NCBI RefSeq assembly: GCF_000517385.1
Contig: NZ_BAUW01000002.1
Coordinates: 1-64,000 of the forward strand
Reading direction: 5' to 3'
DNA from: Mesobacillus boroniphilus JCM 21738
GTDB taxonomy: Bacteria > Bacillota > Bacilli > Bacillales > Cytobacillaceae
Length of the DNA stretch: 64,000 bases
Positions 1 to 10,758 of the stretch are shown piece after piece (the stretch's first letter is position 1; each line of letters starts with the position of its first letter). The translations under genes and the position numbers were made by a program. Below the pieces are notes generated by a model that was not told the DNA's origin, searched no databases, and worked only from the letters and a program-made list of their open reading frames with translations.

Positions 1-22
1 TTTACCAAACTATGTCTCGTTG

Positions 23-205
23 GGCTGTGTTAATAAAGACTGTTGATTTCCGTTCCAGGCGCTTCGCTTTCCGCGGGGCTGGCGCTGAGCCTCCTCGTCG
101 TTTCACTCCTGCGGGGTCTCACCTTCCAGCTTATCCCGCAGGAGTCTACGCGCCTTCCACTGCAATCAACAGGATATAAAAATGTTTGTAAGTATTAACA
201 CAGCC
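23..205. repeat. GC-rich intergenic repeat with nested inverted ends
   Basis: A compact non-coding element. The outer 13-bp arms GGCTGTGTTAATA (23-35) and TATTAACACAGCC (193-205) are perfect inverted repeats. Inside them TGTTGATT (41-48) pairs with AATCAACA (164-171). The core is GC-rich, with stretches such as CGCTTTCCGCGGGG and CCGCAGGAGTC, unlike the AT-rich flanks. I recognise this type from Bacillaceae intergenic regions, where it occurs in many copies; that is from memory, not a search. It lies upstream of coaBC, where rpoZ is the usual neighbour. Confidence 0.7.
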
Positions 206-408
206 ATTTTATTTATAGGGAAACATAGAAAAGTACTAAAGGTTCCTAATGATTTCTTGGTCAGATAAGCCACCTTGCAATCATCAAAAATGGGCCAAGC
301 TTCTAAATTTCTAAAAGTACCTGCCTTGCCTATTTCATGCTTAATCTGTGAAAAAATGTTATAGTTCAATCATAATGATAGTTTGTTGTAAAATGGGGGT
401 TCTCTGAC
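206..408. other. AT-rich spacer before coaBC
   Basis: Together with the repeat at 23-205 this makes about 400 bases without a gene. A 67-codon reverse-strand frame crosses it but runs into the repeat and resembles nothing I know. The last 60 bases hold AT-rich promoter-like sequence and a G-rich stretch (GGGGG near 394-398) that may serve as a weak ribosome binding site for coaBC. Confidence 0.4.
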
Positions 409-1617
409 ATGCTGAACGGTAAAAAAATTCTATTGTGCGTGACCGGTGGGATCGCTGTATATAAGGGTGCTGCGTTGACGAGCAAGCTTACCCAGGCTGG
501 CGCTGAAGTGAAGGTGATCCTGAGTGACTCTGCGGCTAAATTCGTAACTCCGCTCACTTTTCAGGCATTGTCCAGAAGTGAAGTTTATACAGATACATTC
601 GACGAGAAAAATCCTGAAAATATCGCCCATATCCATTTAGCTGATTGCTGATTTAATTATAATTGCTCCGGCAACTGCCAACATCATCGGCAAGCTTGCA
701 AACGGGATTGCGGACAATATGATTTCTACCACACTCCTGGCTGCAACTGCACCAGTATGGGTTGCACCCGCGATGAATGTACATATGTACCAGCATCCTG
801 CTGTCAAGAAAAACATGGAAACTCTAAGGAGCTTCGGTTATGAATTTATTGAACCGGGAGAAGGATATTTAGCGTGTGGATACACAGGAAAAGGCCGTCT
901 TGAGGAACCTGAGACAATCGTGGAGCTAGCACGCCAGTTTTTCGATAACCCAAGCGGGGAACTGTCGGGTAAAACCCTTTTGATTACTGCGGGCCTACAA
1001 GGGAGAAAATCGATCCTGTCCGCTTTCTTACCAACCATTCAACTGGCAAGATGGGGTATGCAATAGCAGGAGAAGCTGTGAAAATGGGTGCAAGAGTGAT
1101 CCTGGTTTCCGGTCCGGTTAACCTCGAACCTCCGAATGGAGCTGAATTGTTCAAGGTGGAAAGTGCGGAGGATATGTACCAGGCTGCACTAGCACATTTT
1201 GATGAAGCAGATGTCCTGATTGGCACCGCAGCCGTCGCGGATTACCGGCCGAAGTATATATATGAAGAAAAAATGAAGAAAAAAGAAGGCGACCAGGCTC
1301 TTGAGCTGGAAAGAACAAAAGATATCCTTTTTGAGCTTGGTCAAAGGAAAAAGGACCAGGTGATTGTTGGATTTGCGGCTGAAACAAATGATGTCGAAAA
1401 CTATGCAAAGGGCAAGCTTGCCAGAAAAAACGCAGACATGATTGTGGCAAATAACGTCAAGCAGGAAGGGGCTGGCTTTGGTACTGATACCAATATCGTG
1501 ACCATTTTCAAAAAAGATGATACGAACATTGCACTGCCTCTGATGCTAAAAGCAGATGTAGCCCGTCATATCCTTACCGAAGTTCTCCAATTGTTAAAAA
1601 AGGATGAAAGCTTATGA
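409..1617 (+). CDS. coaBC: Bifunctional phosphopantothenoylcysteine decarboxylase / phosphopantothenate-cysteine ligase (frameshifted)
   Basis: Makes 4'-phosphopantetheine in coenzyme A synthesis: the CoaB part joins cysteine to phosphopantothenate and the CoaC part decarboxylates the product. The N-terminal flavoprotein (MLNGKKILLCVTGGIAVYK) carries the PAMNVHMY motif, and the C-terminal ligase starts at LLITAGPT. Two lesions split it. Near 647 GATTGGGCTGAT reads GATTGCTGAT (two G missing inside HLADWADL), and near 995 GGGCCCTAC reads GGGCCTAC (one C missing inside ITAGPTREK). Repaired length is about 403 residues, normal for Bacillus. The stop overlaps the priA start. Both lesions are probably sequence errors because the gene is essential. 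Confidence 0.93.
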
Positions 1618-4027
1618 ATATAGCAAGCGTTATTGTCGATGTGCCTGCAAAACAAACCGACAAAACTTTTGACTATAAAATTCCTGAAAAATACAAAGAT
1701 GTCATCAAGCCTGGGACAAGGGTGATTGTACCCTTTGGTCCAAGAAAAATTCAGGGGTTTGTCAGGGACCTTAAGGGAGAGTCCAGTTTTTCGAAGCTGC
1801 GGGCAATCATTGAACCTCTTGACTTGACACCGGTATTGAATGAAGAGCTTTTACAGCTGGGTGACTGGTTGACTGAGCAAACATTAAGCTATAAAATCTC
1901 CTCTTATCAGGCAATGATTCCAGCAGCTTTAAAGGCTAAATATGAAAAGAAAATTGTTCTGGCAAAAGGAACAGAGTTTACCGACCTGTCTGGAAACTTA
2001 ATAGAGTTATTCAGAGAAAATAGAGAAATTAAATGGGAGGATGCCGTTTCGAAGGGGCTTGTCCAGCAACTCCAAAAGGAAGCGGCATCTGGCAGGGTAG
2101 ATGTTGTTTACCAGGTGAAGGACAGGGTACGTAAAAAGCTGCTCAAGCATGTTTCCCCAGCAATTAAATCTGAACAGCTGAAGGAGATACGGGACAAACT
2201 TCCACCCCAGGCGTCAGGGCAACAATCTGTGCTCGACTTCTTTCTTGAGCATCAGGAGCCTGTGGAACAGAGGCTGATACTCTCCACTCTCGGAATCTCC
2301 CAGGCATCAATTCAATCACTTGTTAAAAAAGGTATACTGAAAGTTGAAGAGCTGGAGGTATACAGAGATCCATATTCAGAACGGGAATTTGAACGGAAAA
2401 TTGCTCTCGAACTGACAGAAGAGCAAAAAAAGTCTATTACCCCAATTCTTTCTGCAATTGAAAAGGATTTGCATGAAGTCTTCCTATTGTACGGTGTTAC
2501 AGGCAGCGGGAAGACGGAGATCTATTTACAATCCATCCAGGAAGTTTTGAGGAAAGGCAAGGAAGCGATTGTCCTTGTGCCGGAAATTTCATTAACGCCA
2601 CAAATGGTCACGCGTTTCAAAGAGCGGTTTGGTGATTTGGTGGCTGCCATGCATAGCGCCTGTCGGCTGGGGAGAAGTATGATGAATGGCGGAAAATCCA
2701 GCGCAAGGAAGTAAAAGTTGTTGTAGGTGCGAGGTCAGCGATCTTTGCTCCATTTGAGAATATCGGCATCATCATCATCGATGAAGAACATGAAACAAGC
2801 TATAAACAAGAGGGAAACCCAAGATACCATGCAAGGGACGTGGCAATCCAGCGGGCTATAACAAATGCTTGTCCAGTTGTCCTTGGCAGTGCAACACCTT
2901 CACTTGAATCATTTGCGCGGGCGCAAAAAGGAAGGTATACTCTGCTATCCCTTCCAAAGCGGATGAACAATCAGGCGCTCCCATCAGTTGAAATCGTTGA
3001 TATGCGAGAGGAATTGCGGACGGGAAACCGGTCTATGTTTTCGGTAAAGCTTTTTGAAAAGATAAAAGACAGGCTGGAGAAAAAAGAGCAGACTGTCCTG
3101 TTTTTGAATAAACGCGGACATTCGTCGTTTGTGATGTGCCGTGATTGCGGATACGTCATGAACTGCCCGCATTGCGAAATTACGCTGACATACCACCGTT
3201 ATAATGAGCAGATGAAATGCCATTATTGCGGCTATGAAGACAGGGTGCCGATAATTTGTCCTGAGTGCAACAGTGAGCATATACGCTATTTCGGTACCGG
3301 GACTCAAAAGGTTGAGGAAGAATTGTTAAAATTGATTCCTGAAGCGAGAATCATCAGGATGGATGTTGATACAACCGGAAGGAAAGGTTCACATGAAAAG
3401 TTACTGACTGCTTTTCAGGAGGGCCAGGCAGACATTTTACTCGGAACGCAAATGATTGCGAAAGGGCTGGATTTTCCAAACATTACATTAGTAGGTGTTC
3501 TTTCGGCTGACACAATGTTGAATCTGCCCGATTTCCGGTCCTCGGAAAAAACATTTCAGCTTTTGACGCAGGTTAGCGGGAGGGCTGGAAGGCATAAGCT
3601 TCCTGGAGAGGTAGTGATCCAGACTTATACCCCTGAGCATTACAGTGTTGAGCTTGCCGGGACACAGGATTATGACCGGTTTTACCAGCAGGAGATGCTG
3701 ATCCGGAAGGTTCATCAGTACCCGCCATTTTATTACCTTTCCCTGGTAACTGTCAGCCATGAAGAATTGATGAAAGCCGTATCAGTTACTGAAAAGATCG
3801 CAAAGTTCATTTCCTCAAGGCTGACGAATGAAGCAGTCGTTCTGGGTCCTGTAGCATCGCCGATTCCACGGATCAACGATAGATATCGCTATCAATGTCT
3901 GATAAAATACAAAAAGGAACCCGAACTTAAAAATGCCTTGAAAATAATACTGGATCATTACCAGCAGGAAACAGGTACGGGAGGTTTGCAGATTTCCGTC
4001 GACCTGAACCCTTATATCCTGATGTAA
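1614..4027 (+). CDS. priA: Primosomal replication-restart helicase PriA (frameshifted)
   Basis: Reloads the replisome at stalled forks using 3'-5' helicase activity. The N-terminal DNA-binding part is followed by Walker A GVTGSGKTEIY, the DEEH box (IIIDEEHETSYKQ) and a cysteine-rich zinc region with CRDCGYVMNCPHC, CHYCGY and CPEC, then the helicase C domain with GTQMIAKGLDFPN. One lesion near 2660 (GCGCCCTGTCG reads GCGCCTGTCG) breaks the AMHSALSAGEKYDEW segment. Repaired length is about 804 residues, matching Bacillus PriA. The ATG overlaps the end of coaBC by 4 bases, so the two are translationally coupled. Confidence 0.94.
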
Positions 4028-4164
4028 TGATTTTTTCAGCTTGTGTTTTGATTTTGCTTTCCAAGCAATGAAGTTTACGGAATCAGCTTTAAGGAAAGTT
4101 TACGAAAAAAGATGATTGAACAAGCTAATACTATTATTTAAATGGATTTATTGGAGGATTTATT

Positions 4165-4650
4165 TTGGCAGTAAGAAAAATAGTTAATTACCCAGCAGAC
4201 ATTTTAGAGCAGGAATGCGAAGATGTCACTGTTTTCGATAAAAAATTGGCAAAGCTGCTGGATGACATGTATGATACAATGATTGAATTTGATGGTGTCG
4301 GCCTGGCTGCCCCTCAAATTGATATAAAGAAGCAGATTGCGATTGTCGATATTGATGACGAGCACGGTACGATTGAATTGATCAACCCGGTGATTCTCGA
4401 AACTCGCGGCGAGCAGACTGGACCTGAAGGATGCTTAAGTTTCCCGGGATTATACGGAGAGGTCACTCGCCCGAACTATGTGAAGGTAAAGGCACAGGAT
4501 CGCAAAGGGAAAAGCTATGAATTAGAAGCAGAGGAGTTTTTGGCAAGAGCGGTCCTGCATGAAATTGACCATCTGCATGGTGTGTTATTCACCACTAAGG
4601 TATCAAGATATATCGAAGAAGCTGAGTTAGAGGAGTTGAACCAGGAATGA
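4165..4650 (+). CDS. def: Peptide deformylase
   Basis: Removes the formyl group from the N-terminal methionine of new proteins. All three metal-site motifs are intact: GVGLAAPQ (residues 44-51), EGCLS (89-93, Cys90 ligand) and HEIDH (132-136, two His ligands and the catalytic Glu). The 161-residue length fits the short Gram-positive type. The start is TTG, placed by the GGAGGA site about 8 bases upstream. It overlaps fmt by 4 bases (ATGA), so the formyl-adding and formyl-removing enzymes are coupled. A 137-base gap separates it from priA. Confidence 0.96.
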   Translation: MAVRKIVNYPADILEQECEDVTVFDKKLAKLLDDMYDTMIEFDGVGLAAPQIDIKKQIAIVDIDDEHGTIELINPVILETRGEQTGPEGCLSFPGLYGEVTRPNYVKVKAQDRKGKSYELEAEEFLARAVLHEIDHLHGVLFTTKVSRYIEEAELEELNQE

Positions 4651-5599
4651 CAAGAATTGTATTTATGGGGACTCCGGACTTTTCTGTCCCGGTTTTGAGA
4701 AGGTTGGTGGACGAGGGCTATGACGTCATAGGTGTTGTTACCCAGCCGACCGCCCAGTTGGCAGAAAAAGGGTCCTGACTCCGCCTCCTGTAAAAGCAGA
4801 AGCGCTGAAACATGGTATCCCGGTTTATCAGCCAGAGAAAATCCGTCAGCAGGAAGAGCTGGATCAAATCTTGGCACTTAATCCGGATTTAATTGTCACT
4901 GCTGCGTTTGGACAAATCTTGCCAAATCAGCTCCTTGAGGCACCGACGTATGGCTGCATCAATGTCCATGCATCCCTTCTGCCAGAGCTTCGCGGCGGTG
5001 CACCAATTCACTATGCCATCATTGAAGGAAAAGAAAAAACAGGAATAACTATCATGTATATGGTTGAAAAGCTGGATGCTGGCGATATCCTGACTCAGGT
5101 GGAAGTACCAATTACCGAAACAGATACAGTTGGATCGTTGCATGATAAAATGAGTGCTGCTGGTGCAGATCTTTTGTCAGAGACGCTTCCAAAGCTGTTA
5201 AGAAGAGAGATCACTCCTGTTCCACAAAATAATGAAGAAGCTACATTCGCATGGAACATCACACGTGAACAGGAAAAAATCGATTGGAACAGAGCTGGAG
5301 CGGAGATATATAACCATATCCGCGGCATGAATCCTTGGCCTGTTGCCTATACCACTATGGGTGGATCGTTCATGAAGCTATGGAGTGCCGAAAAGGCAAG
5401 CTATAAAGGAAGCGACCAACCTGGGACGATCGTCAAGATTGAAGAAGATGGTTTTGTTGTTGCGACTGGTGATGAAACCGCAATAAAAATCACAGAACTT
5501 CAGCCAGCCGGCAAGAAAAAGATGGATGCGAAGCAATTCTTGCTTGGGGCAGGGGCAAACTTAGAGCCAGGTGTTAAGTTAGGAGACATCAATGAGTAA
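4647..5599 (+). CDS. fmt: Methionyl-tRNA formyltransferase (frameshifted)
   Basis: Formylates initiator Met-tRNA with 10-formyl-THF. It begins [20 protein letters not shown], and the catalytic region holds [16 protein letters not shown] with the conserved Asn/His. A lesion near 4748, where CAGCCGGACCGC reads CAGCCGACCGC, breaks the VVTQPDRPVGRK segment, so no single frame covers the N-terminus. Adding one G gives about 317 residues, the usual length. It starts inside the def stop and ends 8 bases inside rsmB, as expected of a tight translation-factor operon. Confidence 0.94.
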
Positions 5600-6940
5600 A
5601 AAGAAAAATGTAAGAGATACAGCATTGCAGCTCCTGGAAACAATAGAAAAGAACCAGGCGTACAGCAATCTGCTCTTGAATAGCGCGATCGATAAAAATG
5701 AAATCAATCCGATCGATGTAGGATTGCTGACAGAATTGGTTTATGGCACGCTTCAGCGCAAAATGACCATCGATTTTTACCTAAAGCCTTTTATCGAGAA
5801 AAACAAAAAGCTTCAAAGCTGGGTCATCAACCTGCTTCGCATGACAGTTTACCAGATGGTTTACTTAGATAAGATTCCAGAAAGAGCAGCAATCTTTGAA
5901 GCGGTGGAAATCGCAAAACGCAGGGGACATAAGGGCATTGCCAGTCTTGTGAATGGTGTCCTCAGGAGCATCCAGAGAAACGGACTGCCTTCACTTGATT
6001 CCATTACGGACCCTGCGGAAAGAATATCGATTGATACCAGCCATCCAATGTGGCTTGTAAGAAGGTGGGTAAATCAATTCGGTGAGGAAAAGACACGGGA
6101 AATGTGCGAAGTGAATTTAACGGCACCGCTGCAGACGGGCAGAGTCAATTTGACAAGAATCTCTCGTGATGAGTGCCTCGAGCTTCTGGAGGAAGAGGGT
6201 TTTGAAGTAGAGCTGAGTCCAATCCTGCCAGAAGCAATAAAGTGTCTTAGGGGCAATCTGGCCTCATCCAAAGCTTTCAAGTATGGGTTGTTGACGATCC
6301 AGGATGAGAGTTCCATGCTGGTTGCCCACGCACTAGGCATTAAAGGAGAAGAAGTCATTCTTGATGCATGTGCTGCACCAGGAGGGAAAACTACTCATAT
6401 CGCTGAAAAGCTGGGCAATAGCGGAAAGGTGATTTCACTCGATCTCCATGAGCACAAGGTGAAGCTCATCTCCGAGAATGCCGAGCGTCTGGGTCTCGAA
6501 AACATCGCAGCTCAAAAAATGGACAGCCGACAGGCCGCCGACCAGTTTAAGAAAGAATCGATTGACAGGGTATTGCTCGATGCTCCTGCTCAGGACTTGG
6601 GGTAATGAGACGTAAGCCAGATATGAAGTATACTAAGAAAGAACAGGATTTATCACAGCTGCAAACCATACAGGTGAGCCTGCTGCAATCAGTCGCCCCG
6701 CTCTTGAAGGCTGGTGGGACACTGGTATATAGTACATGCACGGTTGACCGTGAAGAAAATCAGGAAGTAATCGAAAAATTTTTACGCGAGCATCCGGAAT
6801 TCGAAGGAGATACAGCATTTGCAGAAAGAATGCCAGTGGCAATCAAACCATTGATCAATGGCTATGATGTGCAGATTTTTCCGCAGGACTTTGGCTCTGA
6901 TGGGTTTTATATTGCTTGTTTAAGAAAGAAGGTGGAATAA
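5592..6940 (+). CDS. rsmB: 16S rRNA m5C967 methyltransferase RsmB (frameshifted)
   Basis: SAM-dependent methylation of C967 of 16S rRNA. An N-terminal NusB-like RNA-binding domain is followed by the catalytic Rossmann domain with the SAM motif [15 protein letters not shown] and the second cysteine motif [12 protein letters not shown] lesion near 6586 removes one base from GAPC-type coding: DAPCSGLG is read as DAPAQDLG followed by a stop, which would lose the catalytic cysteine. CCCTGC to CCTGC explains it. Repaired length is about 449 residues. It overlaps fmt by 8 bases, and rlmN follows 1 base after its stop. Confidence 0.93.
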
Positions 6941-6941
6941 C

Positions 6942-8032
6942 ATGGAACAAGAAAACACAACTAGAAATGAAGCAACCGGCGAAACAGCAAAAAAGTCCAT
7001 TTATTCACTTCAGCTTGAAGAACTGAAGGACTGGCTGAGGGAACAAGGAGAAAAACCGTTTAGGGCAGAACAAATTTTTGACTGGCTCTACAAAAAAAGA
7101 GCAGCCTCTTTTGAGGATATGTCCAATTTGCCTAAACCTTTGAGGGACAAGCTTGACGAGCATTTTGTCCTGACAACCCTGAGTACGATCATCCAGCAGA
7201 CGTCCTCTGATGGAACAATCAAATTTTTATTTGAACTGCAGGATGGAGTTTCAATTGAAACGGTGCTCATGCGGCACGAGTATGGAAACTCTGTCTGTGT
7301 AACGACACAGGTTGGCTGCAGGATTGGCTGTACTTTCTGTGCTTCTACCTTGGCGGTTTAAAGAGGAACCTGGAAGCAGGAGAAATCGTTGCCCAAGTCG
7401 TAAAAGTACAACAGGCACTAGATGAGACAGACGAGAGAGCCAGTTCGATTGTTATCATGGGAATCGGCGAACCGTTCGATAACTATGACAATATGCTTTC
7501 TTTCTTGAAAATCATGAACCATGACAAAGGTATGAATATTGGTGCACGCCATATTACCGTATCTACAAGCGGGATCATCCCTAAGATCTATCAATTTGCG
7601 GATGAAAATATGCAAATAAACTTTGCTATTTCCTTGCACGCGCCAAATACTGAATTGCGCAGCAGGCTGATGCCAATCAACCGCGCATACAAGCTTCCTG
7701 ATTTAATGGACGCAGTCCGTTACTATGTGAACAAGACAGGAAGAAGAATCAGCTTTGAATACGGCCTGTTCGGGGGCGTCAATGATCAGGTCGAGCATGC
7801 GGAAGAGCTTGCACAACTGGTTAAAGGTTTGAAATGCCATATCAATTTGATTCCGGTCAACTATGTACCTGAACGTGATTACGTAAGAACACCAAAGAGC
7901 CAGATTTTCAAGTTTGAACGTACTCTTCGCGACCGTGGAGTGAATGTGACAATCAGAAGAGAACAAGGGCATGACATTGAAGCAGCTTGCGGACAACTTC
8001 GGGCGAAAGAAAGAAAAGAAGAGACGAGGTGA
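6942..8032 (+). CDS. rlmN: Dual-specificity 23S rRNA/tRNA adenine-C2 methyltransferase RlmN (frameshifted)
   Basis: Radical-SAM enzyme that methylates C2 of A2503 in 23S rRNA and A37 of some tRNAs. The CX3CX2C iron-sulfur motif [12 protein letters not shown] is visible just before the lesion. The C-terminal part has [13 protein letters not shown] and SLHAPN. A lesion near 7353, where TTGGGCGGT reads TTGGCGGT, turns STLGGLKRN into STLAV and a stop. Repaired length is about 363 residues, the same as the B. subtilis protein. It ends 4 bases before prpC. Confidence 0.94.
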
Positions 8033-8036
8033 CAAG

Positions 8037-8788
8037 ATGAAAGCTGTTTTCATGACAGACAGGGGAAAAGTCCGCCTGCATAATGAAGACAATGGCGGCA
8101 TCTTTGTAAATCCTCACGGTCAGCGCCTTGCATCGTAGCAGATGGCATGGGCGGCCACCGTGCGGGGGATGTTGCCAGTGAAATGACAACCAATCATTTA
8201 AAAGATCTTTGGGAAAATTCAACACAGATACATACAGCAGAAGAAGCAGAAAAATGGATGGAAAGAGCAGTTTTGCAAGTTAACAAGGAAATATTCGAGC
8301 ACTCTATGAAAAACACCGAATGTGAAGGCATGGGCACGACAATCGTGGCAGCCATTTGTACGAATCTGTTCGCTACCATCGCAAACATTGGTGACAGCCG
8401 TTGTTACTTATTGAACGAAACTGGATTCAAACAGTTAACGGAGGATCACTCTCTTGTTAACGAACTTGTTCGTTCCGGACAGATTTCCAGAGAAGATGCA
8501 GAGCATCATCCGCGGAAAAATGTCCTTTTAAGGGCGCTTGGAACTGAAGACTCGGTTGAGATGGATGTAAAAACAATCATCTTTGAAGAGGAAGATGTAT
8601 TGCTGCTTTGTTCAGATGGCCTTTCCAATAAAGTGAGCCAGGAAGAAATGGAAAGTGTGATAACTAACAAAGAGATGTCCCTTGAAGATAAGGCATTAGA
8701 ATTTATCAAAAGGTCAAACCAATACGGCGGCGAAGATAATATTACTCTTGCTATCGTCGAATACCAGGAATTCAACGAGGGCAGGTGA
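8037..8788 (+). CDS. prpC: PP2C-type Ser/Thr protein phosphatase (frameshifted)
   Basis: Metal-dependent phosphatase that reverses PrkC phosphorylation. It starts MKAVFMTDRGKVRLHNED, with the Asp/Glu metal ligands, and continues with VADGMGGHRAG, ANIGDSRCYL, LLCSDGLSN and GGEDNITL, the standard PP2C motifs. A lesion near 8131 drops one base between LA and IVADGMGG. Repaired length is about 250 residues. The ATG at 8037 is chosen from family similarity at the N-terminus. It runs into the kinase gene next door, the conserved writer/eraser pair. Confidence 0.93.
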
Positions 8789-8793
8789 AGAAT

Positions 8794-10740
8794 ATGATTA
8801 TCGGAAAAAGAATCAGCGGGCGTTATAAGATCAAGGATATGATTGGCGGCGGAGGCATGGCGAATGTCTACCTTGCCCATGATATGATTCTCGACAGGGA
8901 TGTAGCGGTCAAGATGCTTCGTCTTGATTTTGCCAATGATGATGAATTCATCCGCAGGTTCCATAGAGAAGCGCAATCTGCAACAAGCCTGGCCCATCCG
9001 AATATCGTCAGTATTTATGATGTCGGTGAAGAGGACGGGCTATACTATATTGTGATGGAATATGTTGATGGACAGACGTTGAAGCAGTACATACAGCAAC
9101 ATGCACCTGTGCCAGTTGAAGAAGCCTTGGACATCATGAAGCAGCTTACTTCGGCAATTTCAGATGCCCACCATAACCATATTGTCCACCGGGATATCAA
9201 GCCGCACAATATCTTGATCGACAGCAGCGGTACAGTGAAAATTACCGATTTCGGGATTGCGATGGCTTTGAGTGCGACCAGTATTACTCAAACGAATTCA
9301 GTGCTGGGATCTGTTCATTATCTTTCTCCTGAACAGGCAAGAGGCGGCATGGCAAATAAGAAATCGGATATTTATTCGATTGGGATTGTCATGTTTGAAT
9401 TGCTCACCGGCAGGCTGCCGTTTTCGGGTGAATCTGCCGTTTCCATCGCCCTGAAGCATTTACAGTCCGAAACTCCTTCTCTAAAAAGGTGGAATCCGCA
9501 AATTCCTCAAAGCGTTGAGAATATTGTCCTAAAGGCAACTGCGAAGGATCCATTCCACCGCTATGATAATGTCGATGAAATGGAAGCTGATTTGCGTACA
9601 GCGCTTGACTCTAGGCGCTTGAATGAAGGAAAGTTCGTCATTCCCGAAGACGATGAAGCAACAAAAGCGATACCAATCATAACGAATGACCGGCCTTATC
9701 ATACTCTTGATGAAACAATCGTAAGGAAAGATGCTCCTGCTTCACAGGAACCAAACGGAAAGCCTGAGAAAAAGAAGAAAAAGAAGTGGCCAATTATTTT
9801 GACGCTTTTGTTTTTGTTGATCTTGACTGCGGGAATAGTAATGGTGACAATGGGACCTGACATATTCGGGCCGAAGGAAAAGGAAGTGCCTGATGTAAAT
9901 GGCATGGAAGTAGAAGAAGCAGTCGCTGCACTCATGTCCGCTGGTTTTATTATCGGGGATAAAAAGGAAATCAGTGATGAAGAAGTTGAAGAAGGAAATG
10001 TAATTCGTACGAGTCCTAATGCCGGAAAGATGATCAAGGAAGGCAATGAAATCGACTTGTATATCAGTACCGGTAAAGAAAAGGTAGAATTATCGGATTA
10101 TACTGGCAGGAATTACGACGATGTCCGCAGGCTGCTGGAAGGGAAAGGCTTCAAGGATATCATAAAAACCGAAGAGCATGACGATAGTGAAGCAGGTACC
10201 ATCCTTGAGCAAAATCCATCAGGTGGTGAATCCGTCATTCCTGAGGAGACAACTTTGGAATTTAAAGTCAGCAAGGGTCCAGAATTGGTTACGTTGCGTG
10301 ATTTAAAAGGATACAACCAAGGCAACCTCGATGTATATGAAGAAACCACTGGCCTTGTCATTGAGAGAACTGAGGCTTTTCATGATACGATACAAGCCGG
10401 ATCGGTCATTTCTCAAAAACCTGAAGCAGGCACTCAACTGCCGCCAGGGAGCAAGGTAAGTGTTGACATTTCTATAGGACCTGAGCCGGTACCGAAAAAG
10501 GAAACAAGAGAAGTGCCCATACCCTATCAGCCTACAGAAGATGGAGTACCTCAAGAAGTCAAAGTCTTCATAGGTGATATGAACAACAAGGAAGATGTTC
10601 CTGCAGACACCTTTGAACTCACTGAGGATATAATTTATAATCTTGATTTTCTGATTGCTCCTGGTGAAAAGGCTACCTATAAGATTATGCGGGATGGGAA
10701 AATCATTGATAGTGGCACCGTGGATTATCCACAAGACTAA
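8794..10740 (+). CDS. prkC: PASTA-domain Ser/Thr protein kinase PrkC
   Basis: Membrane kinase that senses muropeptides and promotes spore germination and stationary-phase physiology in Bacillus. The kinase domain spans about residues 1-270: glycine loop IGGGGMANV (17-25), Lys40, HRD (132-134) and DFG (152-154). A lysine stretch precedes one membrane helix (WPIILTLLFLLILTAGIVMV, near residue 335), then come three PASTA repeats and a C-terminal extracellular domain. I prefer the ATG at 8794 over the GTG at 8785 because MIIGKRISGRY matches the family start and GAGG lies upstream. At 648 residues it is the normal length and intact. Confidence 0.95.
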   Translation: MIIGKRISGRYKIKDMIGGGGMANVYLAHDMILDRDVAVKMLRLDFANDDEFIRRFHREAQSATSLAHPNIVSIYDVGEEDGLYYIVMEYVDGQTLKQYIQQHAPVPVEEALDIMKQLTSAISDAHHNHIVHRDIKPHNILIDSSGTVKITDFGIAMALSATSITQTNSVLGSVHYLSPEQARGGMANKKSDIYSIGIVMFELLTGRLPFSGESAVSIALKHLQSETPSLKRWNPQIPQSVENIVLKATAKDPFHRYDNVDEMEADLRTALDSRRLNEGKFVIPEDDEATKAIPIITNDRPYHTLDETIVRKDAPASQEPNGKPEKKKKKKWPIILTLLFLLILTAGIVMVTMGPDIFGPKEKEVPDVNGMEVEEAVAALMSAGFIIGDKKEISDEEVEEGNVIRTSPNAGKMIKEGNEIDLYISTGKEKVELSDYTGRNYDDVRRLLEGKGFKDIIKTEEHDDSEAGTILEQNPSGGESVIPEETTLEFKVSKGPELVTLRDLKGYNQGNLDVYEETTGLVIERTEAFHDTIQAGSVISQKPEAGTQLPPGSKVSVDISIGPEPVPKKETREVPIPYQPTEDGVPQEVKVFIGDMNNKEDVPADTFELTEDIIYNLDFLIAPGEKATYKIMRDGKIIDSGTVDYPQD

Positions 10741-10758
10741 CAGACAGGGAGTGTTGCT

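Noticed and set aside
166-369. 67-codon reverse-strand frame before coaBC
   Set aside because: It runs into the intergenic repeat and has no recognisable motif or ribosome binding site.
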